Positions 1 through 7,413 are shown, numbered from the stretch's first letter. The stretch is DNA of 10,582 bases from Candidatus Sabulitectum sp. (GCA_023145935.1 JAGLDB010000057.1:1-10582), one strand, 5' to 3'. Notes: a model not told the origin generated them from the sequence alone. Program-made: numbers and translations.

Positions 1-83
1 ATCATGTCGGTGTCTATATCACTGACAAGTTCACCGTCACGCTGAAGAACCCAGAGTCTGCCTTTTAGTTGCAGTAATGCCAT
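1..83 (-). CDS. leuD: 3-isopropylmalate dehydratase small subunit (LeuD-type), N-terminal fragment cut by window edge
   Basis: This is the first 27 codons of the aconitase-family small (swivel) subunit, which pairs with the large subunit encoded just upstream. The frame starts at an ATG at 83-81 and reads MALLQLKGRLWVLQRD..., then DIDTDM. This matches the N-terminal 'GD(D/N)(I/V)DTD' signature of LeuD and homoaconitase small subunits. A strong Shine-Dalgarno sequence (GGAGGAGG) lies inside the last codons of leuC, and the start is only 2 bases after the leuC stop, so the two are almost certainly co-translated. The rest of the gene, including the loop that sets substrate specificity (isopropylmalate versus homoaconitate), lies outside the window. 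The exact substrate therefore cannot be read here. Confidence 0.85.
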   Translation of the reverse strand, partial: MALLQLKGRLWVLQRDGELVSDIDTDM

Positions 84-85
84 AA

Positions 86-1333
86 CTATACCTCCTCCAG
101 TTCATGAACTGCAGCAATTCTTCCTAGCACCGCACTGGCAACGGCAGTGCCGATGCCGGCAAGATATGTATCGCCCCTGCCCTGTTTACCTGTGAAGTTT
201 CTGTTGGAAGTACTTACCTGCACCTCTTTCAAACCAGTCATACCGATCTGACCTGAAGCGCAACCTCCGCAACCTGCGTTGCTTACAATGGCTCCTGCAT
301 CAAAAAGATCCGCAAGCAATCCCTCATGAAGAAGTCTGTCCCATGTTTTTCTTGTTGCAGGAACAACTTTCAGCATTACACCGTCTGCTACTTTTCTGCC
401 TTTCAGCAGTTTTGCGGCGTAGGCCATATCTTCATAGCTTCCGTTTGTACAGCTGCCTATGAAAACACCATCTACTTTGGTCTCTTTGTACTCGGAAACA
501 GGGTGTACATTGTGGGGATTGGGAGGTGCGGCAAGATGAGGTTCAAGGTCTGTGATATCCAGTGTATACTCTTTCTCGTACTCAGCATCTTCATCTGCGT
601 AGAACGCCTCTTCCTTTTTCATACCGAAAGCATCCAGTACATTCTGGTTGGGAGCAAGCATAATAATAATGGCACCCATTTCTGTGCCCAGGCTGGAAAA
701 GGTAATACAATCAGACAGCTCGGCCTGATCAAGCCATTCACCCTGTACCTCAACAGATTTGCCAAGAAGGGTATGGCTGCCAAATTCTTTAAGCATTGCA
801 AGGGCTACATCTTTTGCCTCTGTGCCAGCCGCAGGCATTCCCGTTAATGTTACCCTGACAGTCTCCGGTACCTGAAACCAGACCTTACCGGATTTGAAGG
901 CAAAAGCTGTATCAACATCTCCCATGCCCTGACCGAAAGCCCCTACAGCACCCATGATGTTAAGATGGCTGTCTGTTCCAATTGTGGTTGTTCCCGGCCT
1001 GGCAAGCCCCTCTTCAATCACCACATGGCTGCCTATTCCTGCATTCACATCCCATACTTTCAGGTTCTGCTCTCTGGCAAAAAGCCTGATCCTGTGCTGA
1101 TTGGTGGCGTAGGGAATGGTGTTGGCCGGTACATTACAGTCAAAGGTAAAAAAAGTTTTCTCCGGGTCAGCTATTGGAGAATCTCCACCGTATTTCTCTA
1201 GATTTCCCACAACATTCGCCCCTGCGAAGTCCCTTGCGGAACGGTTATCAATACCCAGCCAGACCACATCTCCGCCGGTACATTCGCCCCCGCCGTGCGC
1301 GGTGATGATTTTCTCTATCAGAGTTCTGCCCAT
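86..1333 (-). CDS. leuC: Aconitase-family hydro-lyase large subunit, 3-isopropylmalate dehydratase type (LeuC)
   Basis: This is the large [4Fe-4S] subunit of a two-subunit dehydratase that isomerises 2-isopropylmalate to 3-isopropylmalate in leucine synthesis, or carries out a related reaction. At 415 residues it has the length of the compact two-subunit LeuC2/homoaconitase group, not the larger single-chain aconitases. From the chosen start I see GTDSHLN near residue 120, the first cluster cysteine in GSCTNG (about residue 295), the paired cysteines in GCGGC (about 355 and 358), and STSNRNF near 375. I chose the ATG at 1333 over an in-frame ATG at 1345 because GGAGG lies 5 bases before it. 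The start overlaps the 3' end of the upstream phosphoesterase gene by 16 bases, which suggests translational coupling. The N-terminal region (DNRSARDF, then GANVVGNLEKY) differs from textbook LeuC, so homoaconitase or a dimethylmalate-type dehydratase remains possible. Confidence 0.88.
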   Translation of the reverse strand: MGRTLIEKIITAHGGGECTGGDVVWLGIDNRSARDFAGANVVGNLEKYGGDSPIADPEKTFFTFDCNVPANTIPYATNQHRIRLFAREQNLKVWDVNAGIGSHVVIEEGLARPGTTTIGTDSHLNIMGAVGAFGQGMGDVDTAFAFKSGKVWFQVPETVRVTLTGMPAAGTEAKDVALAMLKEFGSHTLLGKSVEVQGEWLDQAELSDCITFSSLGTEMGAIIIMLAPNQNVLDAFGMKKEEAFYADEDAEYEKEYTLDITDLEPHLAAPPNPHNVHPVSEYKETKVDGVFIGSCTNGSYEDMAYAAKLLKGRKVADGVMLKVVPATRKTWDRLLHEGLLADLFDAGAIVSNAGCGGCASGQIGMTGLKEVQVSTSNRNFTGKQGRGDTYLAGIGTAVASAVLGRIAAVHELEEV

Positions 1334-2094
1334 TGCTGCCTCCATTTTGGATCTTCAGTATGCCAGTTACCTCTCTGGTCACGGCCCAGTTCCAAGCACT
1401 TTAAAAAGATATTTCCTATACCTGCTGCCTTGTATCCAGCTTCGGTATTTTCCAGTGAATATGTAAATTGAACAGTCTCCACCTCAGGTTCTCCTTCTTC
1501 TGCGAACGAGAGGATCATGGCCGTTCCTCCTGACGGAACAGAACCTCCTCCCACAGACCCGGGGTTCATTATTAATCCATTGGGTCTTCTGATTATTGAC
1601 GGTGTATGCGTTGATCCACAGACAACAATGGATGCCCCTGATCTTGCCAGAATTGAATCATATATCTCTGCTGCAGCATCAGCTGGAAGCCCCATGGCCT
1701 GGTTTCCAGGAAGACCGTGAACGCAGAGAATAGTTTTCTTCTCGAACTGGAACCTGAGCTCATCAGGAAGCTCCCGAAGCCATCTTCGCTGTTTGGAAGT
1801 TATCTGATCTGAAGTCCATTCAAAAAATTCAGCTGCAAGATTCCTCCAGTGCGGGTTCTCATACTCTTCCCCGGTATTGTTGCGCCGCCTTGCAACGGTT
1901 CTATCACAGTTTCCCTGAACAGATTCAATGTTGCTGTTCTGAACAAAACTGATCACCTCTGATGGCGCCGGGCCATAGTGAATCAGATCACCAAGATTCA
2001 CCACAAGGTCGATCTCTCTGCTGTTAAGAGTATCCATGGCGGCCTTCAAAGCCGCAAGGTTACTGTGTATATCGGAAATAAAAGCGATTTTCAA
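1318..2094 (-). CDS. Calcineurin-like metallophosphoesterase (YfcE/MJ0936-like)
   Basis: This is a 258-residue cytosolic phosphoesterase of the compact bacterial/archaeal family that hydrolyses phosphodiesters or phosphomonoesters with a two-metal centre. The metal-ligand motifs appear in the usual order: DIH (D8, H10), GDLIHYGP (D36), GNCD (N62), CVHG (H126) and a final CGSTH (H163). The last motif is normally GHTH, and here the first His is Ser, so one metal ligand may be missing. The start is TTG at 2094-2092, which gives the expected MKIAFISDIHSN opening. GAAGGG lies 9 bases upstream. There is no signal peptide. The gene sits 57 bases after the DUF1343 gene and overlaps leuC by 16 bases, so it probably belongs to the same transcript. 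Its physiological substrate cannot be inferred from sequence or neighbours. Confidence 0.85.
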   Translation of the reverse strand: MKIAFISDIHSNLAALKAAMDTLNSREIDLVVNLGDLIHYGPAPSEVISFVQNSNIESVQGNCDRTVARRRNNTGEEYENPHWRNLAAEFFEWTSDQITSKQRRWLRELPDELRFQFEKKTILCVHGLPGNQAMGLPADAAAEIYDSILARSGASIVVCGSTHTPSIIRRPNGLIMNPGSVGGGSVPSGGTAMILSFAEEGEPEVETVQFTYSLENTEAGYKAAGIGNIFLKCLELGRDQRGNWHTEDPKWRQQWAEL

Positions 2095-2151
2095 AACAAG
2101 TTTCCCTTCAATAAGATAAATGCAGAAGGAATATACAACAGAGGGCCATGA

Positions 2152-3276
2152 TCAAAACAAGAACCTTTCCGGTTCCTCAACCACATTTCGTACCGTTTCC
2201 CTCCAGAGCCCGGAAGGTGTAATGGCAAGTTTAATGAGAGACTCACTCTCTCCACCATCCACGGCATGTCTTACCTGGCTGTTACCGGATAAAATATCCA
2301 CAGGCATCTTGTGGTATTCGTATTCGTAAGGGGGGTCATTCCACATTGTTTCTTCAGCCCTGAAACAATGGTTAAGAATACCCAGCGCAGCCTTGAATGG
2401 TCTGTAAACAGATTTATCCGTCACATGTATCTGAGCCCCTGCGCATTTCATCCCTGTATGCTTGTTGAAAGTTGGAATGAAAAAATGCGGTCTGAGTACT
2501 GCGCCCTGAAGAAAAGGGGAATCATTAAGCTCGCTGCAAAGTCTCCAGGGGTCTAGCCATGGAGCTCCAAATATTTCAAAAGGCCTGGTGGTTCCCCTGC
2601 CCTCGGAAATATTTGTTGCCTCAAGAAGACACATTCCCGGATACACCAGTGCAGTATCTGCAGTGGGCATGTTCGGAGAAGGCATCACCCACGGGAGCTC
2701 TTCCTTCAGTGAAAGAATAACAGGCTCAGGCAGACCGTCAATTTCAGCAAAAAGCAGAGCAAGCTCTCCGATGGATAGAGCATGCCTGACTGGAATGGGG
2801 TAAAGACCAACGAAAGATTTGAAATCCAGATCAAGGATAGGACCCTCGACAATTTTTGCACCAAGGGGGTTCGGTCTGTCCACAACTGCCACAGGGATAC
2901 CGATTTCTGCACATTTCCGCATAGTAAGAGCCATGGAATAAATGTAAGTGTAGTATCTGCTTCCAATATCAACAAGATCAACAAGAACACAATCTGCTCC
3001 GGCAAGCATGCTGTCTGTGGGAACCCTGATTCTTCCGTACAGGCTGTTCACTGGAACGCCATACCTGCTGTGAATGTACCCCTCCCACTCGATCATGTTG
3101 TCCTGAGTCTCACCCCAGTAACCGTGCTGTGGTCCCAGGACGGAATGGAGAACTGATTGCTCATGTAGTATCTTTACCGTAGAGTCGAATGAACTATCCA
3201 CTGCAGCATAGTGAGACAGGATACACACCCTGCTGCCTGGCAGATTTTCCCGTGAGAATGGTTTTGTGTTCTTCAT
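2152..3276 (-). CDS. DUF1343 / NamZ-like protein (exo-beta-N-acetylmuramidase family, GH171-type)
   Basis: Residues across the first half match the DUF1343 family, whose characterised member NamZ cleaves MurNAc from peptidoglycan fragments. Visible signatures, from the ATG, are PQHG (about 49-52), GVPVNSLYG (73-81), PTDSMLAG, VDLVDIGSRYYTYI (99-112), DRPNP (133-137), VEGP (143-146) and RHALSIGEL (164-172). The length of 374 residues is close to that of mature family members. Two points are odd. There is no signal peptide or lipobox, although NamZ-type enzymes are usually exported. The common family motif PEHG reads PQHG, so a conserved Glu is Gln. A cytosolic or altered-substrate role is therefore possible. 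The start is ATG at 3276. An in-frame TTG at 3282 has AGAGG about 11 bases upstream and could be used instead. It is the promoter-proximal gene of the leftward unit. Confidence 0.82.
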   Translation of the reverse strand: MKNTKPFSRENLPGSRVCILSHYAAVDSSFDSTVKILHEQSVLHSVLGPQHGYWGETQDNMIEWEGYIHSRYGVPVNSLYGRIRVPTDSMLAGADCVLVDLVDIGSRYYTYIYSMALTMRKCAEIGIPVAVVDRPNPLGAKIVEGPILDLDFKSFVGLYPIPVRHALSIGELALLFAEIDGLPEPVILSLKEELPWVMPSPNMPTADTALVYPGMCLLEATNISEGRGTTRPFEIFGAPWLDPWRLCSELNDSPFLQGAVLRPHFFIPTFNKHTGMKCAGAQIHVTDKSVYRPFKAALGILNHCFRAEETMWNDPPYEYEYHKMPVDILSGNSQVRHAVDGGESESLIKLAITPSGLWRETVRNVVEEPERFLF

Positions 3277-3331
3277 GGGCAAAAAATACGAAACCTCTGA
3301 GTTTTCAGCAATAGAGAAGGTGACAGGAATT

Positions 3332-4087
3332 ATGAATGTATTCTCTCAGACTTTTGATGCAGTTCAGAAAAGCTGGAAGATCCTCATGGCCGACAAGGAA
3401 CTTCTTCTTTTTCCTGTTCTTTCCGGAATACTCTGTCTGCTTGTAAGTGCAAGTTTTTTCTTTCCGATCTCTGCGTCAGGCGAAGATGTGAGCGAACTCT
3501 ACATACAGAACCGGGCAGGATTCATTGTTCTTACTTTTCTCTTTTACTTTTTCAACTATTTTCTGATTACCTTCTTTAACTGTGCTGTGATCGCCTGCGC
3601 CGAAATAAGAATGGCTGGAGGAGATCCGACTTTAAGCGACGGGTTCAAAGCCTCATGGGCTGTAGTAACCTACATAGCTGCCTGGGCAATGGTGGAAGCC
3701 ACAGTGGGACTGGCTCTGAAAATGCTTCAAGGCAGGGGCGGAAGAAAAAACCTTCTTACGGGAAGCCTGGGAACAATGTGGACCATGGCATCATTCTTTG
3801 TTGCACCCAGACTGGTTATCGACCGGGTTGACCCGTTCACCGCTCTCAAAAGCGCATGGAGTGATGTAAAGGGAAACTGGGGGCATCAGCTTATAGGCGG
3901 GGTCAGCTTTGGTCTTCTGGGTTTTCTGGCTTCACTGCCTGCAGTACTTCTGCTGTTCGCATCCGGCTTTTCAAACCTGGCTGCAGTAGTTTTCACACTG
4001 GTATGGATACTTCTTGTATCACTGCTGATCTCAACACTGAAATCCATCTTTCAGGCTTCACTGTACTTGAGCATGAGAGATGATTAG
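3332..4087 (+). CDS. DUF6159-type integral membrane protein
   Basis: This is a 251-residue polytopic membrane protein of unknown function. The N-terminal pattern (FDAVQKSWKILMADKELLLFP) resembles the DUF6159 family, in which an amphipathic segment with 'SW..L..DKELL..P' precedes the first membrane helix. I count about six hydrophobic segments, near residues 24-46, 63-92, 108-130, 147-160, 185-211 and 214-236. The frame is open from a GTG at 3266, but that would overlap the divergent DUF1343 start. I prefer the ATG at 3332, which has purine-rich GAGAAGG about 11 bases upstream and places the N-terminus as in the family. Only about 55 bases separate it from the divergent gene, so the two promoters must be packed or overlapping. 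The next gene downstream is convergent, so it is probably monocistronic. The family has no established biochemical role that I can name. Confidence 0.78.
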   Translation: MNVFSQTFDAVQKSWKILMADKELLLFPVLSGILCLLVSASFFFPISASGEDVSELYIQNRAGFIVLTFLFYFFNYFLITFFNCAVIACAEIRMAGGDPTLSDGFKASWAVVTYIAAWAMVEATVGLALKMLQGRGGRKNLLTGSLGTMWTMASFFVAPRLVIDRVDPFTALKSAWSDVKGNWGHQLIGGVSFGLLGFLASLPAVLLLFASGFSNLAAVVFTLVWILLVSLLISTLKSIFQASLYLSMRDD

Positions 4088-4140
4088 TGCTCTGTACGCC
4101 TTAATGTTTCGATATAATGCGCTGCTATCCTGAGTTCCAT

Positions 4141-4326
4141 ACTAACGTTTGGGACACGCTCGTTTACTGGCTCTGTTGCTTTACAGCAAGGCACTGGTTT
4201 ATGCGCATAGCACCGCTATGTAATTGAACCGGTAACGACGCTGGGGCTCTGGAGAGCCACTTGCCCCTAACAGAGGGCGTCCCGAGCGGTAGCACGGAGA
4301 GCCCGCAGGATGCGAAAGTTTAGGGT
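4141..4326. repeat. Inverted-repeat-rich convergent spacer; candidate structured RNA or palindromic repeat element
   Basis: This non-coding stretch between two convergent genes contains several good hairpins. TTGCT/AGCAA (4176-4180 with 4185-4189) has a TTAC loop. CATAGC-ACC-GCTATG (4206-4220) sits inside an outer stem ACTGGTT/AACCGGT (4193-4199 with 4227-4233, one G:T pair). GGCTC/GAGCC (4245-4249 with 4254-4258) is followed by CCCTAA/TTAGGG (4265-4270 with 4320-4325), which encloses GGGC/GCCC (4275-4278 with 4301-4304). Longer-range complements also exist: CGCTCG 4157-4162 with CGAGCG 4283-4288, and GGCTCT 4169-4174 with AGAGCC 4298-4303. The latter two cannot form together without crossing. 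I see no open reading frame of note, no T-run typical of a terminator and no match to tRNA, tmRNA, SRP RNA or RNase P RNA motifs. It could be a small RNA, a REP-like multicopy element or an integron attC-like remnant. Confidence 0.5.
4206..4220. repeat. Perfect 6-bp hairpin with ACC loop
   Basis: CATAGC and GCTATG flank a three-base ACC loop, and the surrounding ACTGGTT/AACCGGT arms add a second stem around an internal loop. It is the clearest single hairpin in the convergent spacer. It is far from a T-run, so it does not look like a standard intrinsic terminator. Confidence 0.6.
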
Positions 4327-4341
4327 ATACAGAGTACCAGA

Positions 4342-5106
4342 TCAGGTAAACTCTATCCTGTCTCCTGATTTCAGAAAGATGGTTTGACTTCCAGGTAAAG
4401 CAAGCTCTGCAATTATTTCATCAGCAAACCATGGCTTCATGTGAAATACATGAACAGGAATATCTGCGCATCCAAGTTTGTTCAATTCGTCTGCGGCAAG
4501 CGAAGGACACAGATGATCAGAAGCCATTGCTATATCGCGTTTTGAGTTCGGGAATGACACTTCAATAACCACAGCAGTAAGCTCTTCCTGCTTGTTTGCC
4601 ATTCTCCACAGTTTGTCTGTAGGTCCGGTGTCTCCGGAATACACTACAACCTTACCGCTGTGGCGAAAAAGGAATCCTCTGGCTCCAGCAGGATGATTAA
4701 CAGGAACAGCCATACATTCCACATCTCCCGGAAGAGCTGTCCATAATTCATCCTGAAGTACACGGTACTCAAGAATAGCTTTGCCCTCTATGCGAATTCT
4801 TGAGAAATCAGGCCAGAGAAGACCATTCATATAGTGTGATTTAACAATGTTGAGACATGCTTCGCTACCCATCACAACAAGTGGTCTGGTTCTTCTGGAA
4901 ACCATTGAGTCAAGTATGAACCCAAGATCCAGAATGTGATCAAGGTGGGCATGGGTCAGAAGAACTATATCCACAAGATCAAGTTCGGGACCAGGGATCA
5001 GCGCAGCAGATCCAGCATCAATAAGAACCCTTTCTCCCAGTCTCATACACACCAGCCGGTTGTCAATGTTTTTCGAACCACTGCTGCCAACCACCTCAAT
5101 AAACAC
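4342..5106 (-). CDS. Metallo-beta-lactamase-fold hydrolase, class II cyclic-nucleotide phosphodiesterase-like
   Basis: This 254-residue protein has the metallo-beta-lactamase fold and best resembles class II 3',5'-cyclic-nucleotide phosphodiesterases (the yeast Pde1 / bacterial CpdP type). These hydrolyse cAMP or cGMP with two metals. Visible motifs are LLTHAHLDH (H52, H54, D56, H57), a later metal His in VNHPAG (H138), YSGDTGPTDKLW (D159), IEVSFPN (182-187), the DHL motif (H198), and a C-terminal HMKPW (H222). There is no signal peptide. The start is GTG at 5106, with AAGGAG 6 bases upstream. It overlaps the last codons of alr by 11 bases, so it is very likely co-transcribed with and translationally coupled to alr. 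The family assignment rests on motif pattern only, and other beta-lactamase-fold phosphodiesterases are possible. Confidence 0.8.
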   Translation of the reverse strand: MFIEVVGSSGSKNIDNRLVCMRLGERVLIDAGSAALIPGPELDLVDIVLLTHAHLDHILDLGFILDSMVSRRTRPLVVMGSEACLNIVKSHYMNGLLWPDFSRIRIEGKAILEYRVLQDELWTALPGDVECMAVPVNHPAGARGFLFRHSGKVVVYSGDTGPTDKLWRMANKQEELTAVVIEVSFPNSKRDIAMASDHLCPSLAADELNKLGCADIPVHVFHMKPWFADEIIAELALPGSQTIFLKSGDRIEFT

Positions 5107-6253
5107 CGTTAACTCCTTTCATAACTCTTCTGGGAAGCAAAGGACTGATACCGGTAACTACTTCGTAGTTTATTGTACCCATCCACTGACCCAGCATCTC
5201 TGCTGTGATCTCTTCACTGCCACTTCTGCCCAGAAGAACAACTTCATTCTCCAGATGAGTTCCCTGGATATCAGTTATGTCCACCATGCACAGATTCATG
5301 CAAACCCGTCCCAGAACAGGTGCTCTATTTCCGGCTACCAATACCCAGCCAGTATTACCAACAGACCTTCGGTAACCGTCTGCATATCCCACAGGAAGAA
5401 CAGCAATTCTGGAATTCCTGGTTGTTCTGTGCGTTCCTCCATAACCGATGTAGCTCCCGTCAGGAACTTCTTTTATCTGAACGATCCTGGTTTTCCAGGA
5501 AAGCACCGGTCGCAGGTCCGGCAGCTTGCATCCGGAAGTTTCCGCAGAAAGTCTGGTTTCTCTGGACGGCCACAGACCGTAAAGACCTATGCCGGTTCTT
5601 ATCATTGAAAAATGTGTTTTCGGAAAAAGAATAGCTGCAGCTGTACATGCAGTGTGTATCACCGGAGGAGTCAGTTTTTCTTTCTGCAGGGCATCAAGCA
5701 CCTTTTGAAATGTGTTCAGCTGCATTTCAGCATACTGATGACTTAGCGTATCTTCGATATTGGCAAAGTGTGTGTAAATTCCGTCAAGAACAGCCCCGGA
5801 CATCTCGCTGATCTCTCTGGCCACGGGAACAACCACATCAGGAAGAACACCCTGTCTCCAGGTTCCGGTTTCCACCTTGATATGGAGGCGTATTTTCTTT
5901 CCCATTCCTGACAGGGGAAGCTCTCTGACAGCTTTCAGAGTCTCAAAGTTACAAACAATGATCCTCAGATCGGCTTCTCTGGCCTCTTCTATTCTGTGAA
6001 GCGGTACATGACCCATAACAAGCACAGGTCTCTGCTCTCCCAATCCTCGAAGTTCAAGCCCCTCTTCAAGGGAATTAACAGCCAGCCAGTCGGCTTTTGT
6101 TAAGAGAGGCAAGATCTCACCCACTCCGTGACCGTAAGCATTGCTCTTAACAACTGCACAATGAAGCCCTTTGAAATCACTGCTTCTTCTTATCTCGGCC
6201 AGATTGTGGTCGGGACGGCGTGCGTCAAGTTCTACCCATGCTAAACTACTCAT
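5096..6253 (-). CDS. alr: Alanine racemase
   Basis: This PLP enzyme (fold type III) interconverts L- and D-alanine for peptidoglycan synthesis in the cytosol. With the ATG at 6253 it has 385 residues, the usual length. The PLP-binding Lys is in AVVKSNAYGHG (K36), the PLP-contacting Arg in RTGIGLYG (R219), and the second catalytic base, Tyr, in IGYGGTH (Y271). The conserved MNLCMVD segment follows near 319-325. The usual HxANSAA phosphate-side motif reads HTACTAA here, a mild deviation. The start has no clear Shine-Dalgarno sequence. An in-frame TTG at 6271 also lacks one, and ATG fits family N-termini better (SLAWVELD). A CATAAT hexamer at 6285-6280 could be its -10 element, giving a short leader. 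It is divergent from the DUF362 gene and overlaps the downstream phosphodiesterase gene by 11 bases. Confidence 0.92.
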   Translation of the reverse strand: MSSLAWVELDARRPDHNLAEIRRSSDFKGLHCAVVKSNAYGHGVGEILPLLTKADWLAVNSLEEGLELRGLGEQRPVLVMGHVPLHRIEEAREADLRIIVCNFETLKAVRELPLSGMGKKIRLHIKVETGTWRQGVLPDVVVPVAREISEMSGAVLDGIYTHFANIEDTLSHQYAEMQLNTFQKVLDALQKEKLTPPVIHTACTAAAILFPKTHFSMIRTGIGLYGLWPSRETRLSAETSGCKLPDLRPVLSWKTRIVQIKEVPDGSYIGYGGTHRTTRNSRIAVLPVGYADGYRRSVGNTGWVLVAGNRAPVLGRVCMNLCMVDITDIQGTHLENEVVLLGRSGSEEITAEMLGQWMGTINYEVVTGISPLLPRRVMKGVNGVY

Positions 6254-6279
6254 GAGGTAAGAATACGCCAATAAAAGAC

Positions 6280-6313
6280 ATTATGCAAGGAACCATGTAC
6301 AGCAGGTTATAAT
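6280..6313. promoter_or_regulatory. Candidate divergent promoter -10 elements between alr and the DUF362 gene
   Basis: The 86-base gap between divergent starts holds TATAAT on the plus strand (6308-6313), about 26 bases before the DUF362 GTG, and CATAAT on the minus strand (6285-6280), about 26 bases before the alr ATG. A second TATAAC lies at 6318-6323. I find no convincing -35 boxes at 16-18 bases from either, so this is a weak, position-based call. Confidence 0.35.
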
Positions 6314-6339
6314 CGGCTATAACATGAAAGGCGGTTGCT

Positions 6340-7413
6340 GTGAGTGATGTAAGATTTCTTCCTGTGGAAAAGATAAACCCTGCCGGGTTCAAAGAGCTTC
6401 TTGCCCCTTACCTGTTTTCCAGCCAGGGCAGGGCTAATGATTTGACTGCAGTTAAGATACACCCGGGCGAAGATGGAAATTCTTCATATATACCTGCGCC
6501 TCTGATAAAAATGATCATCCACGCACTCGACCTTCCGGAACGAAGAACCTTTCTAACTGACACCACAGTTCTTTATGGCGGAAGAAGAATGACTGCTCCC
6601 GACTATGTCTCTCTTGCTTACGACCACGGGTTCAGAATGCCGGATCTTCCTCCTTTCATTGTTGCAGATGGCCTGGCCGGCACAGATGAGTTTACAGTTG
6701 ATCTTCCGGAAAACTGTCATACTGATACTGCAAGACTGGCATCAATTCTGGAAAGAACAGACAATGCAGTAATGATCAGCCACTTCAAGGGACACCTGCT
6801 GGCGGGATTCGGCGGGGCAATAAAACACCTTGGAATGGGCTGGGCTGCCAAAGCCGGCAAACTCTACCAGCATTCTTCAGTAATGCCATATGTGAAAGCG
6901 GATAAATGCACTTTGTGCAAGGCCTGTATCCCGGTCTGCGGCGCTTACGCAATAGAACAGATGGCGGAAACGGTTCGAATTATTGAAGCACTCTGCACCG
7001 GATGCGGAGAGTGCATTCAGCGCTGCCCGACTGGTGCTATTCGCATAAGCTGGAATCAGGAGGCGCATACCTTCATACAGCGAATGGTGGAATACGCTCT
7101 GGGCGCCACAATGGCAACAAAAATTCCAGTGTATATTAATTTCCTTACGAAAATCTCTCCGGACTGCGACTGCATGAAGAACGAAAGATCACCAATGGTG
7201 GGTGATATCGGCGTACTTGCATCGTCTGATCCTGTGGCCATAGATCAGGCCTCTCTTGATCTTGTAACTGCAGCTGCTCCTCTTGGGAAGAATGCGGCTT
7301 CAGGTCAGGATAAGTTCCTTTTCATCAGACCGGAACGAGATGGAAGAGAACAACTTGCAAGAGGAGAAAAGATCGGTCTCGGAAACAGAGATTACAGGCT
7401 GGTAACCATTTGA
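6340..7413 (+). CDS. DUF362 domain protein with two [4Fe-4S] ferredoxin motifs
   Basis: This 357-residue soluble protein combines a DUF362 domain with a bacterial-type ferredoxin insert. The N-terminal half carries the DUF362 pattern (ISHFKGHLLAGFGGAIKHLGMG, residues about 146-166, written here as motif positions only). Two cluster motifs follow: C190-x2-C193-x2-C196-x3-C200 and C219-x2-C222-x2-C225-x3-C229-P. The chain then returns to DUF362 sequence with SSDPVAIDQASLDLV near 295-309. These features suggest an electron-transfer or iron-sulfur protein, but no reaction is known for this domain combination. The start is GTG at 6340 with AAAGG 8 bases upstream. No signal peptide is seen. It overlaps the following transporter gene by 4 bases, which implies co-expression. 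The fourth Cys of the first motif is followed by Gly instead of the usual Pro, a tolerated change. Confidence 0.88.
   Translation: MSDVRFLPVEKINPAGFKELLAPYLFSSQGRANDLTAVKIHPGEDGNSSYIPAPLIKMIIHALDLPERRTFLTDTTVLYGGRRMTAPDYVSLAYDHGFRMPDLPPFIVADGLAGTDEFTVDLPENCHTDTARLASILERTDNAVMISHFKGHLLAGFGGAIKHLGMGWAAKAGKLYQHSSVMPYVKADKCTLCKACIPVCGAYAIEQMAETVRIIEALCTGCGECIQRCPTGAIRISWNQEAHTFIQRMVEYALGATMATKIPVYINFLTKISPDCDCMKNERSPMVGDIGVLASSDPVAIDQASLDLVTAAAPLGKNAASGQDKFLFIRPERDGREQLARGEKIGLGNRDYRLVTI

Noticed and set aside
326..847. Plus-strand open frame of 173 codons inside leuC
   Set aside because: It is antisense to the conserved aconitase-family gene, is rich in Cys/Phe as expected from a shadow frame, and has no family resemblance.
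3266..3331. Longer N-terminus for the DUF6159-type protein (GTG 3266 or ATG 3275)
   Set aside because: It would overlap the divergent DUF1343 start, lacks a Shine-Dalgarno sequence, and adds a polar stretch not expected in the family.
4265..4325. Integron attC-like site, from CCCTAAC paired with GTTTAGGG
   Set aside because: The ends do not fit the RYYYAAC/GTTRRRY consensus exactly (first base C, extra T), no integrase or cassette array is visible, and the inner boxes are not clear. Kept only as one explanation for the structured spacer.
5060..5634. Plus-strand open frames opposite alr
   Set aside because: They lie antisense to well-conserved alanine racemase motifs and carry no recognisable domain or ribosome-binding site.
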